A stretch of 64,000 nt of DNA from Methylomonas rapida (lineage in GTDB: Bacteria; Pseudomonadota; Gammaproteobacteria; Methylococcales; Methylomonadaceae). The notes below the pieces were generated by a model. It searched no databases and had not been told where the DNA came from. It saw only the letters and a list, made by a program, of their open reading frames with translations. Where the stretch lies: NCBI RefSeq assembly GCF_024360925.2, contig NZ_CP113517.1:248001-312000 (forward strand), written 5' to 3'. The position numbers were made by a program, and so were the translations under genes. This document shows positions 19,175 to 29,257 of this stretch, piece after piece (within the stretch, counting starts at the first letter, position 1; each line of letters begins with the position of its first letter).

Positions 19175-19271
19175 CAAGACAGCGTTCGAATCCTACGCAT
19201 CAGCGGCGTGACGGCGCCATGTTGCTTGCCCCGGACGGCCTCGTCTTCCGCATGCCGCCCCTCCTCTTTAT

Positions 19272-19426
19272 CCTAAAAATGGCCGTAAGTCCACGAAAAT
19301 CACGTAAGAAATCATTACGTTATGAAGTCTATCGATTCACCTGTCCGGTGCAGCTCCTAGGTGTGATAACTGTGTGCAACTTTTCGTGATATTCGTGTGT
19401 GTCGTGGACCAAATGATTTTTCTAGG
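19272..19426 (-). repeat. CACGAAA repeat family, copy E
   Basis: Complete element in the opposite orientation to copies C, D and F. On the minus strand it reads CCTAGAAAAATCATTTGGTC, the CACGAAAAGTTGCACACAG stretch, GCACCGGACAGGTGAATCG, TTCATAACGTAATGATTTC, and ends CGTGGACTTACGG then CCATTTTTAGG. The near-identity with copy F over 150 bp sets the element limits. Confidence 0.8.
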
Positions 19427-19511
19427 TTTATAAGCCAATGCGGCGGATATTCGCCACGCAAGCCGGTGAACCGGTAAAATAACGCTTTGATTTCGATACC
19501 GAGTTTTTAAA

Positions 19512-20929
<1,418 letters not shown>

Positions 20930-20955
20930 GCGATTGGTCCAAGCTTTGCGACAAA

Positions 20956-21732
20956 CTAATCCAACAAGCAGCCAGTTGCAGACAACCGATAGCAATACAG
21001 AAGGGTGGCGCGGCTATCGCTCAGTTCGATGATCTCATCCGCAGTCCATGCCGGTACCGGAAAAGACGAAGACAGCAACAGGCTTCCCTTCGGCATTTCC
21101 CGGCGACATTTTTCGCCCAAGCGCCGCATCACCGCCGGCGACAGAAAAGCAAACACGATTGCGTAATCGGCAAGCCCACATTGCCAGAAGTTATTTCGGA
21201 TCACCGTCACATTGGGTAAATGCCGGCAACGCCAAGCCAATATCAGCCACGGCAAGGGCGCGTTTTCCACTGCGGTGATTTTTAGCCGTGGGTTCATTCT
21301 GGCCAACGGCGTCACGACGCTGCCCAAGCCGGCGCCCAAATCGATCAGACTGTCCGCTTGTTCGGTTTCCACGATGACACTCAAGGCTTCGGCTACTTTG
21401 GTCGACGACAAAAACAACGGCACTTCGCCCTTGAACGTGCCCCAAAACACCAATAGCGACAACAACAAAGCCATTGGATACAACCAAGCCGGCAGCGGAT
21501 GCTGCACTAGCAGCCAGGCGGCCGGCAAAAACGAAAGATGTATCGGCAGCCACCACACCGGTTGCCCAAATCCACGGGAAAGCAAGGCGGCCAGCAAGCC
21601 TTGAACGCCAATGATCCAGCCAGGGCTCAGCCCAAACCGCGCCAGCCTGCCGGCCAGCGCAAGCACGCAAAGCAAGGCGAGGATTTGGCAAATCAAGGCC
21701 TTGATGGGTTGCAGCCCGACTATTCGCGGCAC
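20956..21732 (-). CDS. Membrane-attached SAM-dependent methyltransferase
   Basis: 258 residues. The N-terminal half is hydrophobic, with about four helices between residues 10 and 95. The C-terminal half is a class I methyltransferase: the SAM loop SLIDLGAGLGSVVTPLA near residue 130, then an acidic residue in ITAVENAP and a distal NNFWQCGLADYAIVFAFLSP segment. The substrate is unknown. It opens with GTG at 21732 and has no strong ribosome site, so the start is tentative. It stands between tadA (convergent) and motB. Confidence 0.8.
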   Translation of the reverse strand: MPRIVGLQPIKALICQILALLCVLALAGRLARFGLSPGWIIGVQGLLAALLSRGFGQPVWWLPIHLSFLPAAWLLVQHPLPAWLYPMALLLSLLVFWGTFKGEVPLFLSSTKVAEALSVIVETEQADSLIDLGAGLGSVVTPLARMNPRLKITAVENAPLPWLILAWRCRHLPNVTVIRNNFWQCGLADYAIVFAFLSPAVMRRLGEKCRREMPKGSLLLSSSFPVPAWTADEIIELSDSRATLLYCYRLSATGCLLD

Positions 21733-21876
21733 GAGTGAATCGATGAAGGGAAAGTAGCGGACTTATTCGGCATCGGCCGTAAAGCATGCCGCCGCGATCT
21801 CGTTATCGCCATGGGCCACAAATAAATCCGGCAGCACGTGATCGGCAAGACGCGTGAACGCAGCAAGCCATCATGT

Positions 21877-22830
21877 TTACGGGCTGATTGCGGGTCCCGA
21901 GACACGCGTGTTTTGCTTAACTTGCGGGGATACGCCCGGCAGGCTAACGGGCGCTGCCGCATCGGGGAGGGCGCCCTCATGCAGCACCTGCCGTTCGGTT
22001 TTTTTGTTCATGACGATGATCGAAATCCGCCGATTCATCGGATCGTTTGGATTGTCGGCATTGTAGGGAATGCTCGAAGCCAAGCCGACGATACGCAAAA
22101 TCTTTTCTTCACCCAAGCCGCCCAGGTTGAGTTCATGCCGGGCGACATTGGCGCGGTCGCTGGAGAGTTCCCAATTGGAATAGCCCGTTCTATTGCTCGG
22201 AAACGGCAATGCGTCGGTATGGCCGTTGATGGTCACCTTGTTGGGCAATTCATTGATCACGGGCGCCAGCTCATGCAAGATCATCTTGGCATGATCTTCG
22301 ATGCCGGAACTGGCCAGCTTGAACATGGGCCGGTTCTGGGCATCTATGATCTGGATTTTCAGCCCTTCCGGCGTCGTTTCCAGCTGGATTTGCTCCCGAT
22401 ATTCCGCCAGCTTGGCATTGGCATTCAGCATGGATTCGATTTTTTCCTCCAGCTTTTCCAGCTGAATTTTCTCCTGCTCTTCCGCCAATTTTTCAATATC
22501 TTCCGGGCTCGGCTCGGACGGTATTTCTTCCCCCATGTGAACCTGCCCCTGATCCTGGGAACTCAGATCGGAACCGCCGCCCTGAATCACGCTGCTGCGA
22601 TCGGCCATGCCTTCGCCGCCCGCTTCGATGCGGACGCCGAAAGGATCCTTAAAGTATTCGGCAACGCCTTTCCGAGTGCCCTCGTCAGTGGAGCCGAGCA
22701 GCCACATCAACAAAAAAAACGCCATCATCGCGGTCACAAAATCCGCATAGGCGATTTTCCACGCCCCACCGTGGTGGCCGTGGCCGCCTTTCTTTTTGAC
22801 TTTCTTGACGATGATGGTAGGTTCGGCCAT
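21877..22830 (-). CDS. motB: Flagellar motor stator protein MotB
   Basis: 317 residues. A lysine-rich N-terminus leads into the single membrane helix AWKIAYADFVTAMMAFFLL, with the proton-binding Asp at residue 30. A long Glu/Lys coiled region (about 105-155) follows. The OmpA-like peptidoglycan-binding domain holds NGHTDALPF and LSSDRANVARHEL. The helix sequence matches the proton-driven type rather than PomB. motA lies four bases upstream on the same strand; no other flagellar gene is in the window. AAGGA precedes the ATG. Confidence 0.93.
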   Translation of the reverse strand: MAEPTIIVKKVKKKGGHGHHGGAWKIAYADFVTAMMAFFLLMWLLGSTDEGTRKGVAEYFKDPFGVRIEAGGEGMADRSSVIQGGGSDLSSQDQGQVHMGEEIPSEPSPEDIEKLAEEQEKIQLEKLEEKIESMLNANAKLAEYREQIQLETTPEGLKIQIIDAQNRPMFKLASSGIEDHAKMILHELAPVINELPNKVTINGHTDALPFPSNRTGYSNWELSSDRANVARHELNLGGLGEEKILRIVGLASSIPYNADNPNDPMNRRISIIVMNKKTERQVLHEGALPDAAAPVSLPGVSPQVKQNTRVSGPAISP

Positions 22831-22834
22831 CGCG

Positions 22835-23683
22835 TTATCCTTTAGCGCCTTTCAACTGCTCTTCCAGCTCCGTGTAACCGGGGCGGATATGATGAGGGAT
22901 GGTGGTGCGCATGAATTCGAGCGTCATGACCGGCGACGTGCCCTTGGCGCAATTCAGCAGGCCCTTTTGCGCGCAACGATACACATTGGCTTCGTCTTCC
23001 AGCCGGTCTTCCATCACGGCGGCAACCGGCGCGACGAAACCATAGGAAATCAAAATACCCAAAAATGTACCCACCAGCGCCGCCGCGATCAATTTACCCA
23101 ATTCCGCGGGCGGGATACCTACCGATTCCATCGTGTGAACCACCCCCATCACCGCGGCAACGATACCGAAAGCGGGCATGCCGTCAGCGAGGCGTTGCAC
23201 GGCCTTGATCGGGGCATGGCCTGCTTCGTGATGAACTTCGATTTCGGCATCCATGATTTCTTCCAGTTGATTGACATCGACACCGGTCAATATCAAGCGC
23301 AATTTGTCACTGATGAACTCCATCAAATGATGATCGTGGACGATTTTTTCGCCGAAAATCGAGCTGCCTTCAGGATCGTCGACGACTTTTTCCAAAGACA
23401 ATAAGCCCTCTTTACGCGCCTTTTGACTCAGGGCATTGAAGCTCATCAATAATTCCAGGTAGTAATCCTTGGTGTAACGGCTACCTTTCAATGTTCCCAT
23501 GCCACCGGCCACGGCCGCCTTGATCGTGCTCAGCGAATTACCCGCCAGAAAAGCACCCATGGCCGCGCCAAAGATGATCAACAATTCGACAGGTTGTATC
23601 AAAACCCCGATATGGCCACCGGCGATCAGGAACCCGCCCAATACGCAGCCCAAAATCACCACATAACCAATGATGACGAACAT
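22835..23683 (-). CDS. motA: Flagellar motor stator protein MotA
   Basis: 282 residues with four membrane helices: two at the N-terminus (about 2-22 and 30-52) and two around residues 170-220. The segment DGMPAFGIVAAVMGVVHTME is the MotA signature, with the Pro pair of the channel mouth nearby. It forms the stator with MotB and couples proton flow to rotor torque. The ATG at 23683 has GAGG five bases before it. The motAB promoter must lie in 23684-23983. Confidence 0.94.
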   Translation of the reverse strand: MFVIIGYVVILGCVLGGFLIAGGHIGVLIQPVELLIIFGAAMGAFLAGNSLSTIKAAVAGGMGTLKGSRYTKDYYLELLMSFNALSQKARKEGLLSLEKVVDDPEGSSIFGEKIVHDHHLMEFISDKLRLILTGVDVNQLEEIMDAEIEVHHEAGHAPIKAVQRLADGMPAFGIVAAVMGVVHTMESVGIPPAELGKLIAAALVGTFLGILISYGFVAPVAAVMEDRLEDEANVYRCAQKGLLNCAKGTSPVMTLEFMRTTIPHHIRPGYTELEEQLKGAKG

Positions 23684-23918
23684 GTCTACCTCAAAGAAAA
23701 GTTAAACTGCAAATAAGTCAGGATTCCGTCAAAAACGACTTCGGCATTTTCCCTCACCCGCAGGATTGGGGGAGGGGATGCACAGGGAAGTGATGTTTGA
23801 CCATAGTCTTAATTGTGGCGAGTAATCGATGGCCACTCAAGAGATTTCATCAAGCTACCCGGATTCCAAAAATGCGGTAATCCTTCAGTCCCTTGCCGCT
23901 AAAACAAACCGGCAGCCT

Positions 23919-23947
23919 GGCTCCCCCCTTTATTGAAAAAGGGGGCT
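23919..23947. repeat. C/G-rich intergenic hairpin
   Basis: CTCCCCCCTTT, a short loop, then AAAGGGGGCTG forms a strong stem between motA and the end of the HpnN-like gene. The rest of this 300-bp gap holds a further TTTTCCCTCACCC...GGGGGAGGGG palindrome near 23750 and no gene. Without a following T-run on the relevant strand I do not call it a terminator. Confidence 0.45.
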
Positions 23948-23983
23948 GAAGACTTACCGAAAACGCTTGGAAACATCCTGTCG

Positions 23984-26680
23984 TCAGCTGACCGCAGCGC
24001 TTTCATCGTGCGGCGAATGCATGGCTTTGTGTTTCAGCACCAATTTGCCCAGGGCCGGCAGCAACACAAAAGTACAGGCCATGATCCAGAAAATCCCGAT
24101 GGTGATTACCAGGCCCATGCTGGCAATCCCTTCATGCGGCGAAAAAGCCAGACCGACGAAGCTGGAAATGGTGGTCAAGGCACCGTAGAACATGCCGCGC
24201 GCGGTGCTGGACTGGTAGATGTTCTGCTCCTCCGACAACGAATGATGCAATTTCTCCACCATGTGTATGCCGTTATCCACGCCCAGGCCCATCAATAATG
24301 GCAACGCAATGATATTGGCAAAGTTGATCGGCGTGCCGGTGAACACGGTGGAGGCCATCGTGAACAAACCCGCCAGCACCAAAGGCGTCATCACCAGGAA
24401 GGTATCGACGAAGCTGCGCCGAATGAACATCAACAGCAGCGCGATGGAAACCAGCGCAATGATGATGGCCTGCTGAAACGCCGCAATCACCGCTTTCATC
24501 GACTCCCAATACATCACCGGCAGGTCGGTCGCATTCGGCGCCACCGCTTGCACTTCGGTGATGAAATTCTGTAAATGCTCCAGATCGTTCAGATCTTCCT
24601 TGGGAAAAATCTGAATGCGGTATAAACCTTCCTTGCTCAGCCAGCGCTCGCGGATGTCATCCGGGATAGTTTCCGGCGTGATCTCTTGGGCTTGAAAACC
24701 GGCCAACAATTGATTCATGACCGTCGGCAGCGTGCCCAGCAAGGACGTTTGAATCTTTTCGATGAAAACGCCACGCTCGGGTTGGAAACGGGCATCGAGT
24801 TCGATCAGGACGTCCTGCAACTCCTTTTTGAAGACTTGCAGGGATTGAATGTCCCTAGGCTCGGTTTTCTTCGGCAGATTGGCGTCTATCGCCGCGATCA
24901 TGCGCAAGATACCCGGCTTGGGATCGGTAGCGGTTTTCAACTGCGGAAACGCCTGACTTTGCGGGCCCAGCGTCATTGCCATGTCGTCGATGATGGCCAG
25001 TTTGCCTTCCTGATCGTCCGGGACGAAATCGAACAGGCTGACGGTCTTGTCGACGGTCTTCAATCCAGCCAAAGTCTTCCGCATGGCTTTTGCTTCCGCT
25101 TCGTTGCTGGCCAAAACGGTTAGCGTCATCGGCGAGGTTTCGCGGGCCTTCATCAAATCCTTGAACGCGATCACCGATTCGGTATGCGGATCGCGCAAAT
25201 TCAGCGGGTTGAAATCGGTTTTGACCTGAAACACCAAAAAGATGGCCGCGACCGTCGCCAAAGCCGTCAAACCGGTAATGGGCTTGGCATGATGCAGGGT
25301 AAAGGCCGCCAGCCATGCCGAAAACTTGGAGGCGCCCGGCAGTTCGCCGCGTTTCAGATGATGTTCGGGCGGATTCGGCAAGACTCGCAACAATACCGGC
25401 AACACGGTCAAGGTCACGAACAGGCAGATGAACAAACTGGTGCCCGCCAGCAAACCCAGCTCGGAAATGCCTTGATAATCGGTCGGCACGAATGCGAATA
25501 AGCCAATGGAGGTCGTGCCCGCGCACAAGATCAAGGACGGACTGGTATTCAGCACGGCCTGCCGTATCGCCTTGAGCTTGTCCTTGCCGTACATATCCAG
25601 ATTGTCTCGATAGCGCAGGCAAAAATGAATGGCATATTCCACCCCCAGGCCGATGTTGGAAACCGCGAAAGCAACCGAGATCAGATTGAGTTCCTTGACC
25701 GCCACCGAAGCAAACAAGCCGCAGAAAATCATGCCCAAGGTCAGCGTCAGCAGCGTGGCCAACATCAACAGCCAGGAATGGTAAGCGATCAGCAAAATAC
25801 CGCAGACCAGCACGACGGAAAAAATGCTGGCATTGAACGTGCCCTCGCTCATGCCGGCCATTTCGTCATGTTCCAGCCCGACTTCGCCGGTAACCCAGAC
25901 CTTTACCGCCGGCATGTTGGGGTCCTGTATCTTGTTGGCGGCGGCGCGAACGGCATTGATGGCGGGCTCGACCGGCAGAATGCTGCTATAGTCGAACTTG
26001 GGCGTAACGAAGATAAAAGCCTTGTCGGACTGGCCTTCCCGGATATTGTTCTCTGCGATCAACTTTTCCCAGGACAGCAGGTCGGTCTCGCCATTCAAAG
26101 TCTTATGCAGGGAGGTGCTGACTTTGTCGATCAGCGACATCAGGTCGATGGGCACTTCCTCGGTCTTGCTTTCGGCGTTCAGCGCATCCTCGAAAATCGA
26201 GAAAAAGCCGTTCAGGCTAGGGTCCTGCGAAATGCGGCCGATGAAGGGCTGGGCCTGTGCCAGCGTCACGGAAAAATCCTGCAGCTTGTCGCTATCCAGA
26301 TACAACAAGCCATTGCGCTGGAAAAATACGTTTTCGTCGGGACGGTAGACTTTACTGAAATGTTCGCTATCGGCCCTTAATTCCCGTCCCAGGCGCTGCG
26401 CGGCCGCCTTGGTCAATTCCGGACTGGAGGACTCCAGCACCAACAGCAGGGTATGCACTTCCTGGCCGAACTGCTGCTCGAACTTGCGCCGATTCTGCTG
26501 AAATTGGGATTCCGGCGCGATCAGCTCGGCGGTATCCGTGTTGACGCTCAGATGCGTGCCCGTGTATTCCACGGCCAGATAGGCCAGCACTGCCGCCGCG
26601 GCCAGCACCAGCGCGGGCGAATACAGCAACCAGTTACTCCAGCGATAGGCCAGATTGCGTAAATGCAGTTCGATCGACAT
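23984..26680 (-). CDS. hpnN: RND/MMPL family exporter, probably hopanoid-associated HpnN
   Basis: 898 residues in two similar halves, each with a membrane helix, a large periplasmic loop and a five-helix bundle. The GLGVEYAIHFCLRYRDNL and GLGVDNGIHMVEKLHH segments, one in each half, are the conserved sterol-sensing-like motifs of MMPL/HpnN transporters. HpnN carries hopanoids to the outer membrane in hopanoid-making bacteria, and methanotrophs make them. The length fits, but no hpn gene is adjacent, so another lipid substrate is possible. A CaCA antiporter gene ends two bases upstream, so they are probably co-transcribed. Confidence 0.75.
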   Translation of the reverse strand: MSIELHLRNLAYRWSNWLLYSPALVLAAAAVLAYLAVEYTGTHLSVNTDTAELIAPESQFQQNRRKFEQQFGQEVHTLLLVLESSSPELTKAAAQRLGRELRADSEHFSKVYRPDENVFFQRNGLLYLDSDKLQDFSVTLAQAQPFIGRISQDPSLNGFFSIFEDALNAESKTEEVPIDLMSLIDKVSTSLHKTLNGETDLLSWEKLIAENNIREGQSDKAFIFVTPKFDYSSILPVEPAINAVRAAANKIQDPNMPAVKVWVTGEVGLEHDEMAGMSEGTFNASIFSVVLVCGILLIAYHSWLLMLATLLTLTLGMIFCGLFASVAVKELNLISVAFAVSNIGLGVEYAIHFCLRYRDNLDMYGKDKLKAIRQAVLNTSPSLILCAGTTSIGLFAFVPTDYQGISELGLLAGTSLFICLFVTLTVLPVLLRVLPNPPEHHLKRGELPGASKFSAWLAAFTLHHAKPITGLTALATVAAIFLVFQVKTDFNPLNLRDPHTESVIAFKDLMKARETSPMTLTVLASNEAEAKAMRKTLAGLKTVDKTVSLFDFVPDDQEGKLAIIDDMAMTLGPQSQAFPQLKTATDPKPGILRMIAAIDANLPKKTEPRDIQSLQVFKKELQDVLIELDARFQPERGVFIEKIQTSLLGTLPTVMNQLLAGFQAQEITPETIPDDIRERWLSKEGLYRIQIFPKEDLNDLEHLQNFITEVQAVAPNATDLPVMYWESMKAVIAAFQQAIIIALVSIALLLMFIRRSFVDTFLVMTPLVLAGLFTMASTVFTGTPINFANIIALPLLMGLGVDNGIHMVEKLHHSLSEEQNIYQSSTARGMFYGALTTISSFVGLAFSPHEGIASMGLVITIGIFWIMACTFVLLPALGKLVLKHKAMHSPHDESAAVS

Positions 26681-26682
26681 GG

Positions 26683-27657
26683 TTAAGCGCTCACCACCGT
26701 GTTGATCAAATAAAGGGTATAACCCGCGTAGACGGCAATCAGCACTGTGCCTTCCAGACGATTGATACTGCCGTTACCGTTGCGTTCGTAACCCATCGCG
26801 AACAGCGCCAGCGTCAATAGCGCCATCAAGGGCCAATCGCGATTGACGATCTCGAGCGGAATCGACATCGGATGAATCACGCCGGCCACCCCAACCACGG
26901 CCAGGGTATTGAACAAATTGGAGCCGATGATGTTGCCGACCGCCAAATCGTGTTCGCCCTTGCGCGCGGCCATGATCGACGATGCCAGCTCGGGCAGCGA
27001 CGTGCCGATGGCGACGATGGTCAAGCCGATGACCAGATCGCTGACGCCCAGGTCCCGCGCAATCGATACCGCGCCCCAAACCAGCATGCGCGAACTGATC
27101 ACCAGCAGCACCAGACCGGCAATCAGCCAAATCCAGGCCTGAAATTGCGACATGGCGTGTTCCTTCAGTTCGGCCTGCACTTCCTGCTCAAGTTTATCGG
27201 CGCTCGCTGTTTTCATGCCCTGAATCACCATCCAGGTCATGACGGCCGCGAATACGACCAATTCCAGGGCGGCATCCAGGCGGCTCAAATCACCGTCATA
27301 AAGCTGGGCGATGGCCAGCAAGGTCACGCCGAACAGAATGGGCAGTTCCTTTCTGATCACTTGCGAATGCACGGCGATCGGGCTGATCACCGCCGTGACG
27401 CCCAAGATCAGCGCGATATTGGTGATATTGGAGCCATAGGCATTGCCGAGGGCGATACCGGGGCTGCCTTCCAATGCGGAGAGCGCGGAAACCGACAGTT
27501 CCGGCGCCGACGTACCGAAACCCACGACCACCATGCCGATCAGTATCGGCGACATCCCTAAATGATCGGCGATCGCGGCCGCGCCCTCGACAAACAAATC
27601 GGCGCTCCAGACCAAAATAATCAAGCCCAGAAATATCATCAACAGTGGCAAAGCCAT
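26683..27657 (-). CDS. Calcium/sodium antiporter, CaCA family (YrbG-like)
   Basis: 324 residues, ten hydrophobic segments, with the two alpha repeats of the CaCA family in inverted topology. They are GFGTSAPELSVSALSALEG with GNAYGSNITN, and AIGTSLPELASSIMAARKG with GNIIGSNLFN. The Glu in each alpha motif binds the cation. The protein exchanges Ca2+ or another divalent cation for Na+ or H+ across the inner membrane. The ATG has AAGG seven bases upstream. It leads a two-gene unit with the HpnN-like exporter. Confidence 0.9.
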   Translation of the reverse strand: MALPLLMIFLGLIILVWSADLFVEGAAAIADHLGMSPILIGMVVVGFGTSAPELSVSALSALEGSPGIALGNAYGSNITNIALILGVTAVISPIAVHSQVIRKELPILFGVTLLAIAQLYDGDLSRLDAALELVVFAAVMTWMVIQGMKTASADKLEQEVQAELKEHAMSQFQAWIWLIAGLVLLVISSRMLVWGAVSIARDLGVSDLVIGLTIVAIGTSLPELASSIMAARKGEHDLAVGNIIGSNLFNTLAVVGVAGVIHPMSIPLEIVNRDWPLMALLTLALFAMGYERNGNGSINRLEGTVLIAVYAGYTLYLINTVVSA

Positions 27658-27717
27658 AAATTACCTTTCAAAAAATCAACAAATGGGGGAAACGCGCGAC
27701 ACGATACCGCGATCAAA

Positions 27718-28545
27718 TCAATCGACGGTCCACTGCACCAGGCCGCTATAGGACGTGGCAATCACGCCCAGGCCGAACAGAATGCGATACCAGGCGAAAA
27801 TGATGAAATCGTGATGGCTGATATAACGCAGCAATCCTTTCACCGCGACCAGCGCGCTGACGAAGGCCGCCATCAAACCGACCGCGAACGAGGCGGCATC
27901 GCTGTCGAGATGCAATAAGTCGCGGTGTTTGTACAAATCGTACAAGCTGGCGACAATCAGCGTGGGTATGGCCAGGAAAAACGAGAATTCGGTCGCCGCC
28001 TTGCGCGACAAGCCGAACAACAGGCCGCCGATGATGGTCGAGCCGGAACGCGACGTGCCCGGAATCAGCGCAAAGGCTTGCGCGATACCGAGCTTCAGCG
28101 CATCCAGCATGCTCAGGTCCTCCACCTCATGCACGCGGACTTTATGCTCCCGCTTTTCCGCCCAGATGATCACCAGCGCGCCGACGATGAATGCCAGTGC
28201 CACTGGAATGGGTTTGAACAATAAGGCTTTCAAATGCTTGCCGAACAACAAGCCCAGCGATGCCAGCGGCATGAAGGCAATGGCCAGGTTCAGCACGAAT
28301 TTTTGTGCCCGCGGCTCGCTGGTCAAGCCCGCCAGTACCGAGCCGATCTTGACGCGGTATTCCCAGCAAATCGCCAGGATGGCGCCAACCTGAATCACGA
28401 TGGTGAACAGCTTGGCCTTTTCGTCGTTAAAGTCCAGCAGATCGCCCGCCAGAATCAAATGACCGGTACTGGAAACCGGCAAAAACTCGGTCAAACCTTC
28501 GACCACGCCCAAAATCAGGGATTTAATCAGTAGTTCAATGTCCAT
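27718..28545 (-). CDS. uppP: Undecaprenyl-diphosphatase (UppP/BacA)
   Basis: 275 residues, integral membrane. It dephosphorylates undecaprenyl diphosphate to recycle the lipid carrier for peptidoglycan and surface glycans. The two active-site signatures are present: [20 protein letters not shown] near residue 15 and [17 protein letters not shown] in the second half. The C-terminal helix ends SGLVQWTVD. It stands alone, 60 bp upstream of the antiporter's start. Confidence 0.95.
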   Translation of the reverse strand: MDIELLIKSLILGVVEGLTEFLPVSSTGHLILAGDLLDFNDEKAKLFTIVIQVGAILAICWEYRVKIGSVLAGLTSEPRAQKFVLNLAIAFMPLASLGLLFGKHLKALLFKPIPVALAFIVGALVIIWAEKREHKVRVHEVEDLSMLDALKLGIAQAFALIPGTSRSGSTIIGGLLFGLSRKAATEFSFFLAIPTLIVASLYDLYKHRDLLHLDSDAASFAVGLMAAFVSALVAVKGLLRYISHHDFIIFAWYRILFGLGVIATSYSGLVQWTVD

Positions 28546-28986
28546 ATCGGCATACTCCGCGCCGAATCGGCGTATAGAAAAAAATCAGCATATTGATCGG
28601 GTAGTTGCTATTTAGAAAGCAGTTGGGAATCAGCAGGGCCAAAACCATGCAAACGGGGCCGGATTATAGTCGAAATGCCAGCACTTACATAACTTTAGCC
28701 AGCAAGCCTAGACTGCGAATCACCAAGCCCCGGCAAAATTTTCCTCCAACGCAGCGCATAAATGTCGCCTGCCTACCCAGATGCGGCCACCCGGCGCCCT
28801 GGCCGTTCGATTGTTCTTACCACTGACGCCCAGAATCGACAGCGGATAACCCGATACGCCACATCCGGCATATCCCACAACCGGAATAGGTCATATCCCG
28901 TAATTCGCCGAAGCCGCACTGCACGCTTCGCTACCGGAAAACATTCCGTCCCGCTGTAGGCAATTGATGACATGGAGATGAGCAAG

Positions 28987-29002
28987 TGGCACAAATTTTG
29001 AT
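28987..29002 (+). promoter_or_regulatory. Sigma-54-type promoter (-24/-12), candidate
   Basis: TGGCAC-AAATT-TTGAT matches the RpoN consensus TGGCAC-N5-TTGC(A/T) with one mismatch (A for C at the -12 GC). Transcription would start near 29013, placing a 245-base leader with the riboswitch ahead of the PEP-CTERM gene. Many PEP-CTERM systems are reported to be under RpoN and the PrsK/PrsR pair, which fits. No activator gene is in the window. The rest of 28546-28986 holds no convincing gene. Confidence 0.5.
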
Positions 29003-29104
29003 TATTCAAAAAGTAACAGTATTACAACATTTGAATATTGTTAGGAGTGACTACGCATCGCAAGTCGGCAGGGTGATGAAAAATCCTTGCTGACCTGAAT
29101 GCTT

Positions 29105-29221
29105 TCACTTATCGCCAACCTCGTTGCGAAACGAGGCTCGGAAAGTCACGGGTCTTGCCGACGATCAAGACAGCCGGATTGCCCTCATGTGATAGGAGGG
29201 GCGGCCCAGGCCGCGTATCAC
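29105..29221 (+). promoter_or_regulatory. GEMM-I (cyclic di-GMP-I) riboswitch with competing hairpin, candidate
   Basis: The aptamer parts are in order. Stem CTCGTT (29119-29124), tetraloop GCGA and AACGAG give a perfect six-pair hairpin with a GNRA loop. The joining segment GGAAAGTCACGG comes next. A second stem, GTCTTG (29152-29157) with CAAGAC (29166-29171), is closed by AGCCGGATTGCC, the conserved 3' strand of GEMM-I. The outer stem pairs TTATC (29109-29113) with GATAG (29191-29195). GTGATA (29189-29194) can instead pair with TATCAC (29216-29221) around GCGGCC-CA-GGCCGC, a mutually exclusive hairpin. The joining region deviates from the usual GACGCAAAGCC, so ligand binding is not certain. 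Confidence 0.7.
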
Positions 29222-29257
29222 GGAATGCATTCACTACAACATAACGGACTAAATTTC

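Noticed and set aside
24855..25622. 255-codon frame on the same strand as the HpnN-like gene but in another frame
   Set aside because: Arg/Gly-rich out-of-frame shadow inside a well-conserved transporter.
28773..29009. 78-codon minus-strand frame between uppP and the PEP-CTERM gene
   Set aside because: No ribosome site or family; overlaps the sigma-54-like promoter.
29099..29257. 53-codon N-terminal extension of the first PEP-CTERM protein
   Set aside because: Would translate through the riboswitch fold and bury the signal peptide; the ATG at 29258 is better.
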